A model generated the notes under the pieces. That model saw nothing but the letters and a program-made list of their open reading frames with translations. It was not told where the DNA came from and did no database searches. A DNA stretch of 64,000 nucleotides, taken from NCBI GenBank assembly GCA_026126215.1, contig JAHCJQ010000001.1:90223-154222 (forward strand), read 5' to 3'. Shown one piece after another: positions 32,659-41,197 of the stretch (its first letter is position 1; every line of letters starts with the position of its first letter). This DNA is from Alphaproteobacteria bacterium (lineage in GTDB: Bacteria > Pseudomonadota > Alphaproteobacteria > Ferrovibrionales > Ferrovibrionaceae). Made by a program: the position numbers and the translations under genes.

Positions 32659-35600
32659 TCCGCACACATCCGGACCATGCGCGCCATATTCCCATGCGGC
32701 ACACAGCGCATTGACCAGGCGCATCTGCTCCACCGTGCTGCAGGCCACATCAAGCAGGCGGGGACTGGCGAACAGCACCGCCACGGCCATGGCCCGCGAA
32801 ATCGCCACGTTCAGCCGATTGACACTGAACAGGAATTCGAGGTTGCGCGGCAGATCCTCGCCGCTCGATGTAACCATGGAGATCAGGCAGACCGGTGCCT
32901 CCTGCCCCTGGAACTTGTCCACGGTACCGACGCGAGCGCCATCGGGGAGCCTGTCGGAAAGCAGATTGACCTGCGCGTTATAGGGGGTGACCACGAGTAT
33001 GTCGGAGAGGGTCAGCTCCTTTTTCTTTCCATCCCGGCCGATGAATGTCACGCCAAGAAGGCGACGCAGATACTCGGCGATGGCGGCTGCCTCCTCCGGG
33101 CAGGACTGGCTGTTGCCCTCGTGCGGCACTTCGATGAACCGCAGCCCTGCCCCCGCCAGATCCGTTGCGGCGCGGCCGGCAATCAGCTTCTGGCGCGCGG
33201 CGCCGCGGTCGGCCGTCAGCCGACCGTCATAGACCATCTCGGAGATATATCGGCAGACTGCAGGGTGCAGGCGGCGCGTCACGGGAAGGAAGATGCCTCG
33301 ATCGGGCGGCAGGGTCGCGTGCCCCGCCAGGAGATGTTCCAGCGCTGACTGGCCGCTCTGCCCCGGATGGGCTCCCTGAATGGGCTGGGAAAGCTGCATC
33401 GGATCGCCGACCAGGACCAGATTGGCGGCGGCGCGCGACATGGCGAGCACGTTGGCGAGCGCGACCTGTCCCGCTTCGTCGATGAAGAGATAGTCGAAGG
33501 CCAGATCGAGCTCATCGCGGGAAAACAGCCAGGCGGTGCCGCCCACCAGATTGGCATCCTCGATCATCGCGCTGCCGTTCTGGGTAACGAAGCGGATTCC
33601 TGCCTGCCTCAGTTCAGGGGACTCCTCGCCCCGGCTGATCTTTTTCACCGCGCGAACATCCTGCTTGCGACCCCTGGCCTGTCGCAGGATCGCGAGCAGT
33701 AGATTGTCGATCGCCTTGTGCGAGTTGGAGCTGACAGCCACCCGTTTGCCGGCCGCCAGGAGCTCGAGAATGGCGCTGGCGCTGACGTGGGTCTTTCCTG
33801 TGCCCGGCGGGCCCTGGATGGGAAGGCAGCTGTTCCGGAGGCTCATCACGATCCGGATGGTTTCACTCGTGAGGTCCTTCCCCGGATCAATGAGTGGGGC
33901 GCCCTTGCGACAGCCAAGGACGCGCGGGCTTTTCCGCAGGATCAGGTCTCGCGCGGCCTGGTAGCGGCGCTTCCCGGACAGCAGGCTCCGCACCACTTCC
34001 TCGACGGCAGCACGGATCACCTGATTGTCGAGCGGGCCGGCAGGGATCAGGTCCATGCGATCAGGCGGGGTACCCGCCGAGCCGCCGAACTTCACCAGGG
34101 CCTCGCGACGCCGCAAATCAATCTTCTGGAGTGTGACGTCCGCAAGAGTGGCGCGAATCTTCACCCGGGATCCGGCGCGAAGTTTCGTTTCCTGCTCGGG
34201 AAAGCGATAGAGGCGGACCCTGCTCCTCGCCTCCGGCCGGTCCGGCCCCACCACCACCAGCCCGGACAGGCACTCAAGATCATCGATCAGTTCATCCGAC
34301 TCATGTCCCGCCCGATCGAACATCGCCCACCAGCGCGGCTTGTCCTCGCGCTCATGGAACCAGGCGAGATCGAAGAGAAGTGCGGCTGCCTTCTCGCCAA
34401 GTTCAGGTTTGGCCCGATCCCTGAGCGCGGCAAGCGCCTGGTGGCGAGCCTCCGCCTGCGCGGACTTCGCCACGATTGCGGAAGATGCCTCGGCATCATC
34501 TGCCCGGTTCGCCCGCCAGGGCAGACCCTTCGGCCGCACTTCGCGCACCAGCCAGTCCCGCAGCTCCATGGCCGAGCGGCAGTCGGTTTCGTTGTAGTCG
34601 CGGATCTGGGACAGGGCCTCATCGTCACCGGTCTCGCGCCAGCGCTCATAGGTGACCATGCTGTCCATTGCCGAACGGACCGCGTCCTGGCGCTGCCCGC
34701 GGTAGAAGACCTCAAGGTCCTTGATGGAATATCCGGCCTCGGAGGCAAACAGGCTCTGTCGCACGATGCGATGAAGATCGACAAAACGGTTCTCCCGCAG
34801 CAGGCGGTCAAGGCCCGCCTCGCCGACCGCATGCCGGCTGGACAGCCGCTTCAACGCCGTCACTTCGTACTGGGCATAGTGGTAGATGTGGGCGCCCGGA
34901 TTTTTCTCCACGTGACTGACGAAGAGGTCGATGACCTTGCCCGTGGCGGTCCGCTCCGCGTCCCTGTCATGTGCCCAGATGGCGCGGAAACCGCCAAAAT
35001 CTGGTGCTTTCGAATAGATGCCAAACAGGTATTCAAGGCCTTCCGGGTAATAGGGATCGCCTTCCATGTCGAAGAACAAGTCGGCCTTGTCCGGCTTCGG
35101 CAGGAGGGCAAGGCCGCGCTCGGGCTCCTGCTCGCGCAACTCGAAGCGAGGCCGACCGTCCTGCCGGCGCAAATGTTGCAGCGCCGCCTGACGGCGAAGC
35201 TTGTCGAGCGTATCCTTGGCCAGTCTCGCCACCGGTCTGCGATGCCCGGCCAGGGCATCGATGGAGGTGATGCCGGCCGCCTCCAGCCTCCGAACCTGGC
35301 TGCGGGAGATTCCGGCAACAAGATGAAGGCTGTCCTTCGACTCCCACTCCGCCGCGCAATGCTCGCGCCACGAACAGTAGGCGCAGGCGGACACGGGTGC
35401 CGGACACGTTTCCTCCGGATCGGCGACAAACGCTTCCAGGCGCTGGCGCAATCGCCGCGCATAGGAGGCATAGTCGCGGGTGCGGAAAGTCCCCCGATTG
35501 CCATTGCCCAGCACGACATGCACCTGCTCCGGCAGGACACCCTGTTCCCGAGCGAGCAGATCCGCATACACGGAGAGTTGCAGCAGATGCTTGGGGTCCG

Positions 35601-36021
35601 GCGAAAGCTTTAGCTTGGTATCGATGACCTCATAGGAGTGCCCGCCAAGCTCCGACGGGCGCTCGACACGCATCAGGAAGTCCGCATAACCCGCCCAGTG
35701 CCGATCCGCGAGCGCCGCCTGAAAGATGTAGGCAGGCCCCTCGCCAAGCAGCTGCCGTGTGCGTTCCACCGCCTCGGCAAAATCAAGGCGGTCCTTGTCG
35801 ATCGCGGCAACTTCCGCGCCGCTGTCGCGCAGTTCGTTCAGATAAGCCAGCTCATGGCGATCACCCATCCTCTGCACAAGAGCGATGTCGGCGGTATCCT
35901 CCGCCGGCTGCAGCGCTTCGCCGCGCAACCGGCGCAGGTCGAGCGTCACCGCGTGCCGGCAGGCCTGAAATCGAATCAGGTCCGACGGAGACAGGACGAT
36001 TGCTTCCCCCAGCAGCCGCAT
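32656..36021 (-). CDS. TM0106-type RecB-like nuclease fused to SF1 DNA helicase
   Basis: This 1121-residue protein has an N-terminal RecB-like nuclease (SPSDLIRFQACRHAVTLDL, CAYCSWREHCAAEW as likely Fe-S cysteines), an RNase H/DnaQ-like part (LFFDMEGDPYYPEGLEYLFG, YHYAQYEVTALKRL) and a C-terminal UvrD/Dna2-type helicase with Walker A QGPPGTGKTHVSA (about residue 735), Walker B FIDEAGQVALA (about 850), GDPMQLSQP and a TVDKFQGQEAPV motif. It should unwind and cut DNA. A GGAGGGG site precedes the start. It is divergent from a WYL regulator across 78 bp, an arrangement typical of regulated defence or repair genes. Confidence 0.88.
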   Translation of the reverse strand: MRLLGEAIVLSPSDLIRFQACRHAVTLDLRRLRGEALQPAEDTADIALVQRMGDRHELAYLNELRDSGAEVAAIDKDRLDFAEAVERTRQLLGEGPAYIFQAALADRHWAGYADFLMRVERPSELGGHSYEVIDTKLKLSPDPKHLLQLSVYADLLAREQGVLPEQVHVVLGNGNRGTFRTRDYASYARRLRQRLEAFVADPEETCPAPVSACAYCSWREHCAAEWESKDSLHLVAGISRSQVRRLEAAGITSIDALAGHRRPVARLAKDTLDKLRRQAALQHLRRQDGRPRFELREQEPERGLALLPKPDKADLFFDMEGDPYYPEGLEYLFGIYSKAPDFGGFRAIWAHDRDAERTATGKVIDLFVSHVEKNPGAHIYHYAQYEVTALKRLSSRHAVGEAGLDRLLRENRFVDLHRIVRQSLFASEAGYSIKDLEVFYRGQRQDAVRSAMDSMVTYERWRETGDDEALSQIRDYNETDCRSAMELRDWLVREVRPKGLPWRANRADDAEASSAIVAKSAQAEARHQALAALRDRAKPELGEKAAALLFDLAWFHEREDKPRWWAMFDRAGHESDELIDDLECLSGLVVVGPDRPEARSRVRLYRFPEQETKLRAGSRVKIRATLADVTLQKIDLRRREALVKFGGSAGTPPDRMDLIPAGPLDNQVIRAAVEEVVRSLLSGKRRYQAARDLILRKSPRVLGCRKGAPLIDPGKDLTSETIRIVMSLRNSCLPIQGPPGTGKTHVSASAILELLAAGKRVAVSSNSHKAIDNLLLAILRQARGRKQDVRAVKKISRGEESPELRQAGIRFVTQNGSAMIEDANLVGGTAWLFSRDELDLAFDYLFIDEAGQVALANVLAMSRAAANLVLVGDPMQLSQPIQGAHPGQSGQSALEHLLAGHATLPPDRGIFLPVTRRLHPAVCRYISEMVYDGRLTADRGAARQKLIAGRAATDLAGAGLRFIEVPHEGNSQSCPEEAAAIAEYLRRLLGVTFIGRDGKKKELTLSDILVVTPYNAQVNLLSDRLPDGARVGTVDKFQGQEAPVCLISMVTSSGEDLPRNLEFLFSVNRLNVAISRAMAVAVLFASPRLLDVACSTVEQMRLVNALCAAWEYGAHGPDVCG

Positions 36022-36069
36022 AGCCCCTCCATTGCATATCCTGCTGGTTGCAGCTTAGGATGCAAGTGG

Positions 36070-36084
36070 TGACAGAACCTGTCA
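36070..36084. promoter_or_regulatory. Palindrome between RecB-helicase and WYL genes
   Basis: TGACAG-AAC-CTGTCA is a perfect inverted repeat with a 3-bp spacer in the 78-bp divergent region, where one bound regulator could control both promoters. Confidence 0.55.
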
Positions 36085-36099
36085 TGGCGCGGGGGCCCC

Positions 36100-37092
36100 A
36101 TGTCGTTCGGAAAAGCGGAGCAACTGCTCTCTCTGGCTGTCATGGCGGCAAGCCGCCATGCGGGAATTACTCTGGGGGATGTGATGGAGCGCTACGGCTG
36201 CTCCCGGAGGACGGCCCAGCGCATGCTGCATATTCTCGAGTATGTCTTTCCCGATACGCTAGCCCGCTTCGACGACGATGGCCGGAAACGGTGGCTTCTG
36301 CATACGGCAGCGCTGCGGGACCTTCTCACCCTCACTGCCGATGAACTGGCGACCATGGACCTGGCGGCAGCGACCCTGTCCCGGCTCGGCCAGTTTGCGG
36401 AAGCCGACAAGCTTCTTGCGCTAAAGGAAAAGCTCCTGGCACTGGTGCCGCGCAGTCGCATGGCCGGGCTGGAGACCGACTACGAGGCGCTGCTCGAGGC
36501 CCAGGGACTTGCCGCACGGCCCGGCCCCCGCCCGAAAGTCGATCCGGCAATTGCCGATGCAGTGTCACAGGCGATCAAGGCCTGCCGGCTTCTGGAGATC
36601 GACTACCGTCCGCGTGGCAAGCGGGCACACCGACGCAGCATCGCGCCCTATGGTGTTCTGGTCGGGCAGCGGCGCTACATCGTCGCCAGGGCGGCGGAGG
36701 ATCTGGATGGGCCGATGCGGCTGTTCCGGCATGAAGCGATCCTCCGTGCATTGGTGACGGAGCAAGCCTTTGTCCGGGATGCCGGCTTCAGCCTGCGCGC
36801 CTTTGCCAATCGTGCCTTCGGCGTTTTTCAGAATGAATGCGAGTATGGCGAAGTTGTCTGGCGCTTCCTGCCAGAAGCGGCCGCGCACGCCCGAGAATTC
36901 GAGTTCCATCCGGAACAGGTACTCGAGCCGCAGAAGGACAAGTCCCTCATCGTCCGCTTTCAGGCCTCCGGTCACCTGGAGATGTGCTGGTACCTCTATG
37001 CGTGGGGCGACAAGGTCGAAGTCCTCGCCCCGGAGCCGTTGAAGCGGATGGTCGATGGATACCGCCGCGGCGACTTCGCGGCATTGCCCTGA
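36100..37092 (+). CDS. WYL-domain transcriptional regulator
   Basis: The 330-residue protein has an HTH (ITLGDVMERYGCSRRTAQRM), a WYL domain (LLEIDYRPRGKRAHRRSIAPYGVLVGQRRYIVAR, MRLFRHEAILRALV in separate strands) and a WCX end (LEMCWYLYAWGDKVEVLAPE). It is clearly homologous over its full length to the regulator at 27643-28683. It is divergent from the RecB-like nuclease/helicase and probably controls it. The repeated 15-bp element before the small gene at 32596 suggests a third target. Confidence 0.88.
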   Translation: MSFGKAEQLLSLAVMAASRHAGITLGDVMERYGCSRRTAQRMLHILEYVFPDTLARFDDDGRKRWLLHTAALRDLLTLTADELATMDLAAATLSRLGQFAEADKLLALKEKLLALVPRSRMAGLETDYEALLEAQGLAARPGPRPKVDPAIADAVSQAIKACRLLEIDYRPRGKRAHRRSIAPYGVLVGQRRYIVARAAEDLDGPMRLFRHEAILRALVTEQAFVRDAGFSLRAFANRAFGVFQNECEYGEVVWRFLPEAAAHAREFEFHPEQVLEPQKDKSLIVRFQASGHLEMCWYLYAWGDKVEVLAPEPLKRMVDGYRRGDFAALP

Positions 37093-37306
37093 GACGATCC
37101 TCGAGGCGGAGGTGCTCGAAACCTGTGACCGCCCGTTCAATTAATACTAGAATTTTCTATGGTTAGAACAGCACTTTTCAGCTATTTGCCGCCATCCATT
37201 TGTTACAAAACAACCATAACCGACGTCTGCACTGTATTTTCTACTATAGATATAGTTTCAAGGTCTCCGGCAGAATTGGCGACTGATTTCGGTCTGGGAG
37301 AGAGAA

Positions 37307-37666
37307 ATGGCTGACTGGCTCAGGAAGTGTGGAGTCTGCTGCTTAGGGTTGGCGATGTTCCTTGGGCTCTCTTTCGGTGGCTCGACCAACGCAACTGCCG
37401 GAGCACTCCTGTTCACCCAGAATTCCTGGGTGGAGGCGCCGGACAGCCCCAGCCTCAACTACCCAGGCTCCTTCACCATGGAGGCATGGATAAATTTCAC
37501 CAGCTACGGCACCTGCTGCTGGAATGCGGTGATTGCCAAGCAGTTCAGCCATCCGAGGCATCACCACGGTGCGTGTGAGGCTGGACGGGGTGGCGACGGC
37601 GGCGGCCTAAGGCGCGCACCGCCAACCACAGCAGCCGACGTAGCTTCGGTGTCTTTCCAGGGTTGA
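37307..37666 (+). pseudogene. Truncated LamG-like secreted protein
   Basis: A signal peptide (LGLAMFLGLSFGGSTNATAG) is followed by the start of a LamG/concanavalin domain (ALLFTQNSWVEAPDSPSLNY, FTMEAWINFTSYG). After about residue 83 the sequence turns into low-complexity Gly/Arg/Pro residues unlike the family, and it stops at 119 residues where about 200 would be expected. A deletion or rearrangement near 37555 is likely, so it is called a broken gene. Confidence 0.6.
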
Positions 37667-37754
37667 CGACATATCCTCGCAGCAAGATGCTTAAAATCGA
37701 AGAATATCGGCAACGGCCGGAAACCCCGAGACTTACGAGATCCGTTTGGTGGCA

Positions 37755-38780
37755 ATGCTATTCTGCAACATCGGCTGGATGAGCCGCTATGAAGGTCTTG
37801 CTGGCCGGCCCGACAAAATCGTGGGCGGCGGGAAATGGGTGACCGAGAACGAGACCGGCAACGAAGTCTGCAATTTCTTGGCTTGCCGCGACGGCTACGT
37901 TTACGGCCACGTCGAGACCATCCGTGGAAAGAAGGACCGAAAAATCCGCATAGAGGCACTCGGCGGAAGTGATGATTTCGCCGATGGTATTGATGTTGTC
38001 TGGACCGCAACCGATCCGGACGAGGGGGGCCGAAGGATTGTGGGCTGGTACCGCAATGCGACTGTCTTCCGGGAGCGCCAGCAGTTTGCGAAACCGCCGT
38101 CGAAGCAGCATAAACGAGACGAGATCAGCAGCTACAGGATTCGCGCTTTGGCGAACGATGCCCGGCGCCTCGATCTTGAAGACAGAACCTTGGTGATGGG
38201 CCGCGGGCGTGGCTGGATGGGGCATACGCCGTGGTGGGCGCCATCCGAGGAAGGTTCGGCTGAGGTTCGCAGGTTCCTAAAAGAAACACGCGCGTTGTTG
38301 GGCGGGTTGTCAGGTCCGAGCGGTAGGAGGCCGAGTGGAGGTAAAACAGGGCGGAACAGTCCCGGTGCAGCCGGTGATCCTTACGTACGATATGTGGAAG
38401 CGTACGAAATCCAGATCACGCCAAAACACAGCACCCTACAGAAGAGATTCGAACGCTTTCTTGCGACCGACGGAGCAACTGAGCTCCGGCCCAACGTGAC
38501 AAACGTAGATCTGCGCTATCGTGACGCCAGCAAAGGAGCGATCCTGGCGGAAATCAAGCCCTGTGAACGCGCAAATGCTCGATACGCAATTCGAACTGCA
38601 ATGGGGCAGTTACTCGACTATCGGCAGCGCGCGAAGGAGCGCGCGTCTCTTCTGATCGTTCTTGAGACAACGCCGAATGACGAGGATCAGCTCCTCGCAA
38701 CTTCGAATGGCTTCGGCATAGCGTACCCCGCCAAGGGCAAGTTTGAGGTCTTGTGGCCACCCGAAACGAAGGTAGCCTGA
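37755..38780 (+). CDS. Candidate restriction-type nuclease
   Basis: The 341-residue protein starts MLFCNIGWMSRYEG and has an N-terminal module (GGGKWVTENETGNEVCNF, DGIDVVWTATDPDEGG, VGWYRNATVFRERQQF) that I recall from modification or restriction proteins, unverified. A Gly/Ser-rich linker lies near residues 185-210. The C-terminal part has VDLRYRD...AILAEIKPCE then a helix (RTAMGQLLDYRQ), which fits a PD-(D/E)xK core with Asp, Glu and Lys. It is probably DNA-cutting. The next 600 bp contain transposon debris, marking it as accessory. Confidence 0.6.
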   Translation: MLFCNIGWMSRYEGLAGRPDKIVGGGKWVTENETGNEVCNFLACRDGYVYGHVETIRGKKDRKIRIEALGGSDDFADGIDVVWTATDPDEGGRRIVGWYRNATVFRERQQFAKPPSKQHKRDEISSYRIRALANDARRLDLEDRTLVMGRGRGWMGHTPWWAPSEEGSAEVRRFLKETRALLGGLSGPSGRRPSGGKTGRNSPGAAGDPYVRYVEAYEIQITPKHSTLQKRFERFLATDGATELRPNVTNVDLRYRDASKGAILAEIKPCERANARYAIRTAMGQLLDYRQRAKERASLLIVLETTPNDEDQLLATSNGFGIAYPAKGKFEVLWPPETKVA

Positions 38781-39441
38781 CGCGATACACCGCTGCCGCC
38801 GTTCGGTATCACGCGGCGCTCGGCGTTTGTTGACACAGTGTTGACATGACTCTCAACGGACCACGGCGGATGACGTGAGCCCCACAACCTCCTCCAGATT
38901 TGGGTAGAGTCCGGCCACCGGTGAGCTTCCCCCCAACCTTGGACCGCCTGCCGCTGGAAAATTCCGGCTTCATCGGACGGCGGGGCCGGCCGGGGTTGCC
39001 GGCCGACTCAAGCGGCAAGTCCTGAGGCCGCGACAGGAAAACGCGTGGATCGATGTGCATAGCCCCCCTGACGTGAGACTCGATTTTGGACCACCCGGCT
39101 GGGGAATTTTCAAAGGGTGACACTTACGGCGGACCGGATGCGCCGGATGCATTCATGAGCGATATCGGCGGCTTGTTGCCGATGGCGCTGTGAGGGCGAA
39201 CCTCGTTGTAGTCTCTACGCCATTCCTCCATCTTCTGGCAGGCGTCGTCAAGCGTCAGGAACCAGTGCTGGTTCAAACACTCTGCTCGGAAAACCGGTTG
39301 GAAGCGTTACACTCCGTAGAGATCGCCATGGCCAGCTTCCAGGTGATGTCACACGTTGTTTTGAGACGTACTGACAAAATGGGTACCATCCATGTAAGCA
39401 CCTGCGAGGGATTGTGGTTTCAGACGTGATTGGAGAGCTGG
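38781..39441. other. Region of transposon debris without intact genes
   Basis: Only an IS3-family transposase 3' end (39124-39296) could be recognised. The rest (38781-39123) shows no coding signal I can support and is probably decayed mobile DNA. Confidence 0.5.
39124..39296 (-). mobile_element. IS3-family transposase remnant (OrfB C-terminus)
   Basis: Minus-strand translation gives FRAECLNQHWFLTLDDA, then WRRDYNEVRPHSAIGNKPP and a stop at 39124. This is the characteristic end of IS3-group OrfB, including the last catalytic-domain segment. The rest of the transposase is missing upstream. Confidence 0.8.
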
Positions 39442-39912
39442 ATGGCCGACATCCTGACACCGCAGGAGCGCAGCGCTCTTATGAGCCGCATCCGTGGGAT
39501 CAACACCAATCCCGAGCTTATCGTCAGACGGGCTCTCCATGCCTTGGGCTATCGCTTCCGGCTCCATGCTCGCGACCTGCCCGGCCGCCCGGACCTTGTG
39601 CTTCGATCAAGAGGCATGGTCATTTTCGTACATGGCTGCTTCTGGCACCGCCACGATTGCGGGCGGGCTTACATGCCGAAGACTCGGCGCGAGTTCTGGC
39701 AGAGGAAGTTTGCCTCCAACGTGGAGCGTGATCGTCGGACCAGGGAAGAACTCGAAGCCGGAGGCTGGGAGGTAATCGTCGTCTGGGAATGTCAGCTCGC
39801 CAAACCCTCGGCGCTGTTAGCGCGTCTGGTCGGGAAGCTGGGGCCTGCTGGTCGAGTCAGCAAGCCGGTTCGAGGCGGCACCAAGGTCACGCTTCCGAGG
39901 TTAGGGAGCTGA
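39442..39912 (+). CDS. vsr: Very short patch repair endonuclease (Vsr)
   Basis: The 156-residue protein has the Vsr sequence pattern: LTPQERSALMSRIRGINTNPE, then GRPDLVLRSRGMVIFVHGCFWHRHDC with the catalytic Asp and Zn-binding His/Cys, and FWQRKFASNVERDRR. Vsr nicks T:G mismatches that arise by deamination of 5-methylcytosine. The nearby C5 methylase explains its presence. A GGAGAG site precedes the ATG. Its 3' end overlaps the convergent restriction gene by 26 bp. Confidence 0.93.
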   Translation: MADILTPQERSALMSRIRGINTNPELIVRRALHALGYRFRLHARDLPGRPDLVLRSRGMVIFVHGCFWHRHDCGRAYMPKTRREFWQRKFASNVERDRRTREELEAGGWEVIVVWECQLAKPSALLARLVGKLGPAGRVSKPVRGGTKVTLPRLGS

Positions 39913-41083
39913 ACTCGCGTTCGAGCCAACGCCTGACAGCCTTGACACCCGTGTGCCCATTCGCCCTGAGAAGTCCGACGATGTCCGCGGCGGCGATGAC
40001 AATGATAGGGTGCTGATCTTCCTTGATTTCCTGGTATGCCTGACGATCGACATAGCTTGTCGTGACAAGAACCCCAAACTGCCGATGGCGGAGCCTCGAA
40101 ATCAAGCGGGACATCTCCCGGACGCCAACCGAGTTCTCGGGCCCGTAGCACTTGGCCTCCAAGGCGAAATCCACCAGGATCGATCCGGATCCTCGTCCAA
40201 GCCTCAGCTTTCCAAACGCGTCCCGGCCACCATCGCGCGATGGGCGCGTGAGATCGAGTTCCGCGATGTCGGGCAGCATCATCCGTGCAATCGCGGCTGC
40301 GCACTTCTCGAAATCGTGTGGCCGTCGGGCAAAGAACTGATGCATGGCATCTACAATCGCGATCTCATCGCCGTTCGAGGGAAGCTGCTCGGTTCTGGTA
40401 CGATACTCGATTGAACGAGTGGACTTGAGCGGGCGATAGCGTCCCCTTTCAATCCAGCCCGTCCAGGCGTCGGGTGCGAGCGGGCCCAACGGTCGGCCCG
40501 CAATCATCTCGTCGATCCATGCCCGCTGCAGAACCGGGACATCAAGAATCGTGAACCGAGCACGGTAGTTCTGGAATCGCATACCGCCTGCGGTTCTCCA
40601 GATCGCAACAAGGTCTTCGGCGACCTGTTGCTCCGAGGTTCCTGGAACTGCAAGCCCAAGAAACCTCACATCGCGCCATTCCCCAGTATTCGCAAAAACA
40701 AGAATGGGCGGCACGCTCCTGCGGTCCGCATCCGCGGAGTGCGCAACGGCAAAGACCCTTCTCAGGAGCTCATTTCCGTTTCTTGGAGTAGCGTGTAGGT
40801 CGCGCCCTGGCCTCTTGTTGTCGCCGTAATACGTAAAGACGCCGGTTTCGCGATCTAGCTCGTCGGGCCAGTCCGGATCACTGAGGGTCGATGTAAGCAC
40901 AACCATCTCAAGCGCGGCCAAAGTTCCCCGGTATCGAAAGCCGCCCATGTTTGAGACCTTGAGAAGGTGTGGAAAGGGATCATCGCCAGCATTGCCAACA
41001 CGTCCGCCCTCGTAAACCGCATCAACGTGAAGGTCCGTTGTTGCCAGATCGTTGAATGGGACAACTCTCCCCTCAGCCTCCAT
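39887..41083 (-). CDS. AspBHI-like restriction endonuclease with Mrr-type catalytic domain
   Basis: The 398-residue protein starts MEAEGRVVPFND after a strong AAGGAGG site. The N-terminal half matches the AspBHI N-terminal domain as I recall it (VYEGGRVGNAGDDPFPHLL, DELDRETGVFTYYGDNKRPG, RDVRFLGLAVPG). The C-terminal Mrr-type nuclease has LTRPSRDGGRDAFG, then ILVDFALEAKCYG (Asp, Glu-x-Lys) and FGVLVTTSYVDRQAY. AspBHI itself cuts DNA carrying 5-methylcytosine. Here the gene is divergent from a C5 methylase, so it may instead be a conventional partner enzyme. Confidence 0.82.
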   Translation of the reverse strand: MEAEGRVVPFNDLATTDLHVDAVYEGGRVGNAGDDPFPHLLKVSNMGGFRYRGTLAALEMVVLTSTLSDPDWPDELDRETGVFTYYGDNKRPGRDLHATPRNGNELLRRVFAVAHSADADRRSVPPILVFANTGEWRDVRFLGLAVPGTSEQQVAEDLVAIWRTAGGMRFQNYRARFTILDVPVLQRAWIDEMIAGRPLGPLAPDAWTGWIERGRYRPLKSTRSIEYRTRTEQLPSNGDEIAIVDAMHQFFARRPHDFEKCAAAIARMMLPDIAELDLTRPSRDGGRDAFGKLRLGRGSGSILVDFALEAKCYGPENSVGVREMSRLISRLRHRQFGVLVTTSYVDRQAYQEIKEDQHPIIVIAAADIVGLLRANGHTGVKAVRRWLEREFSSLTSEA

Positions 41084-41197
41084 CGCATCCTCCTTCAGAA
41101 ACGTCATCGCCCCTGCATTCCGGGCCTGGCAATATTCGCCGAACTTGGTAACCTGGCCGTGGCACCAAGGGCATCGGGGGCGGGCCAGAACCGACAC

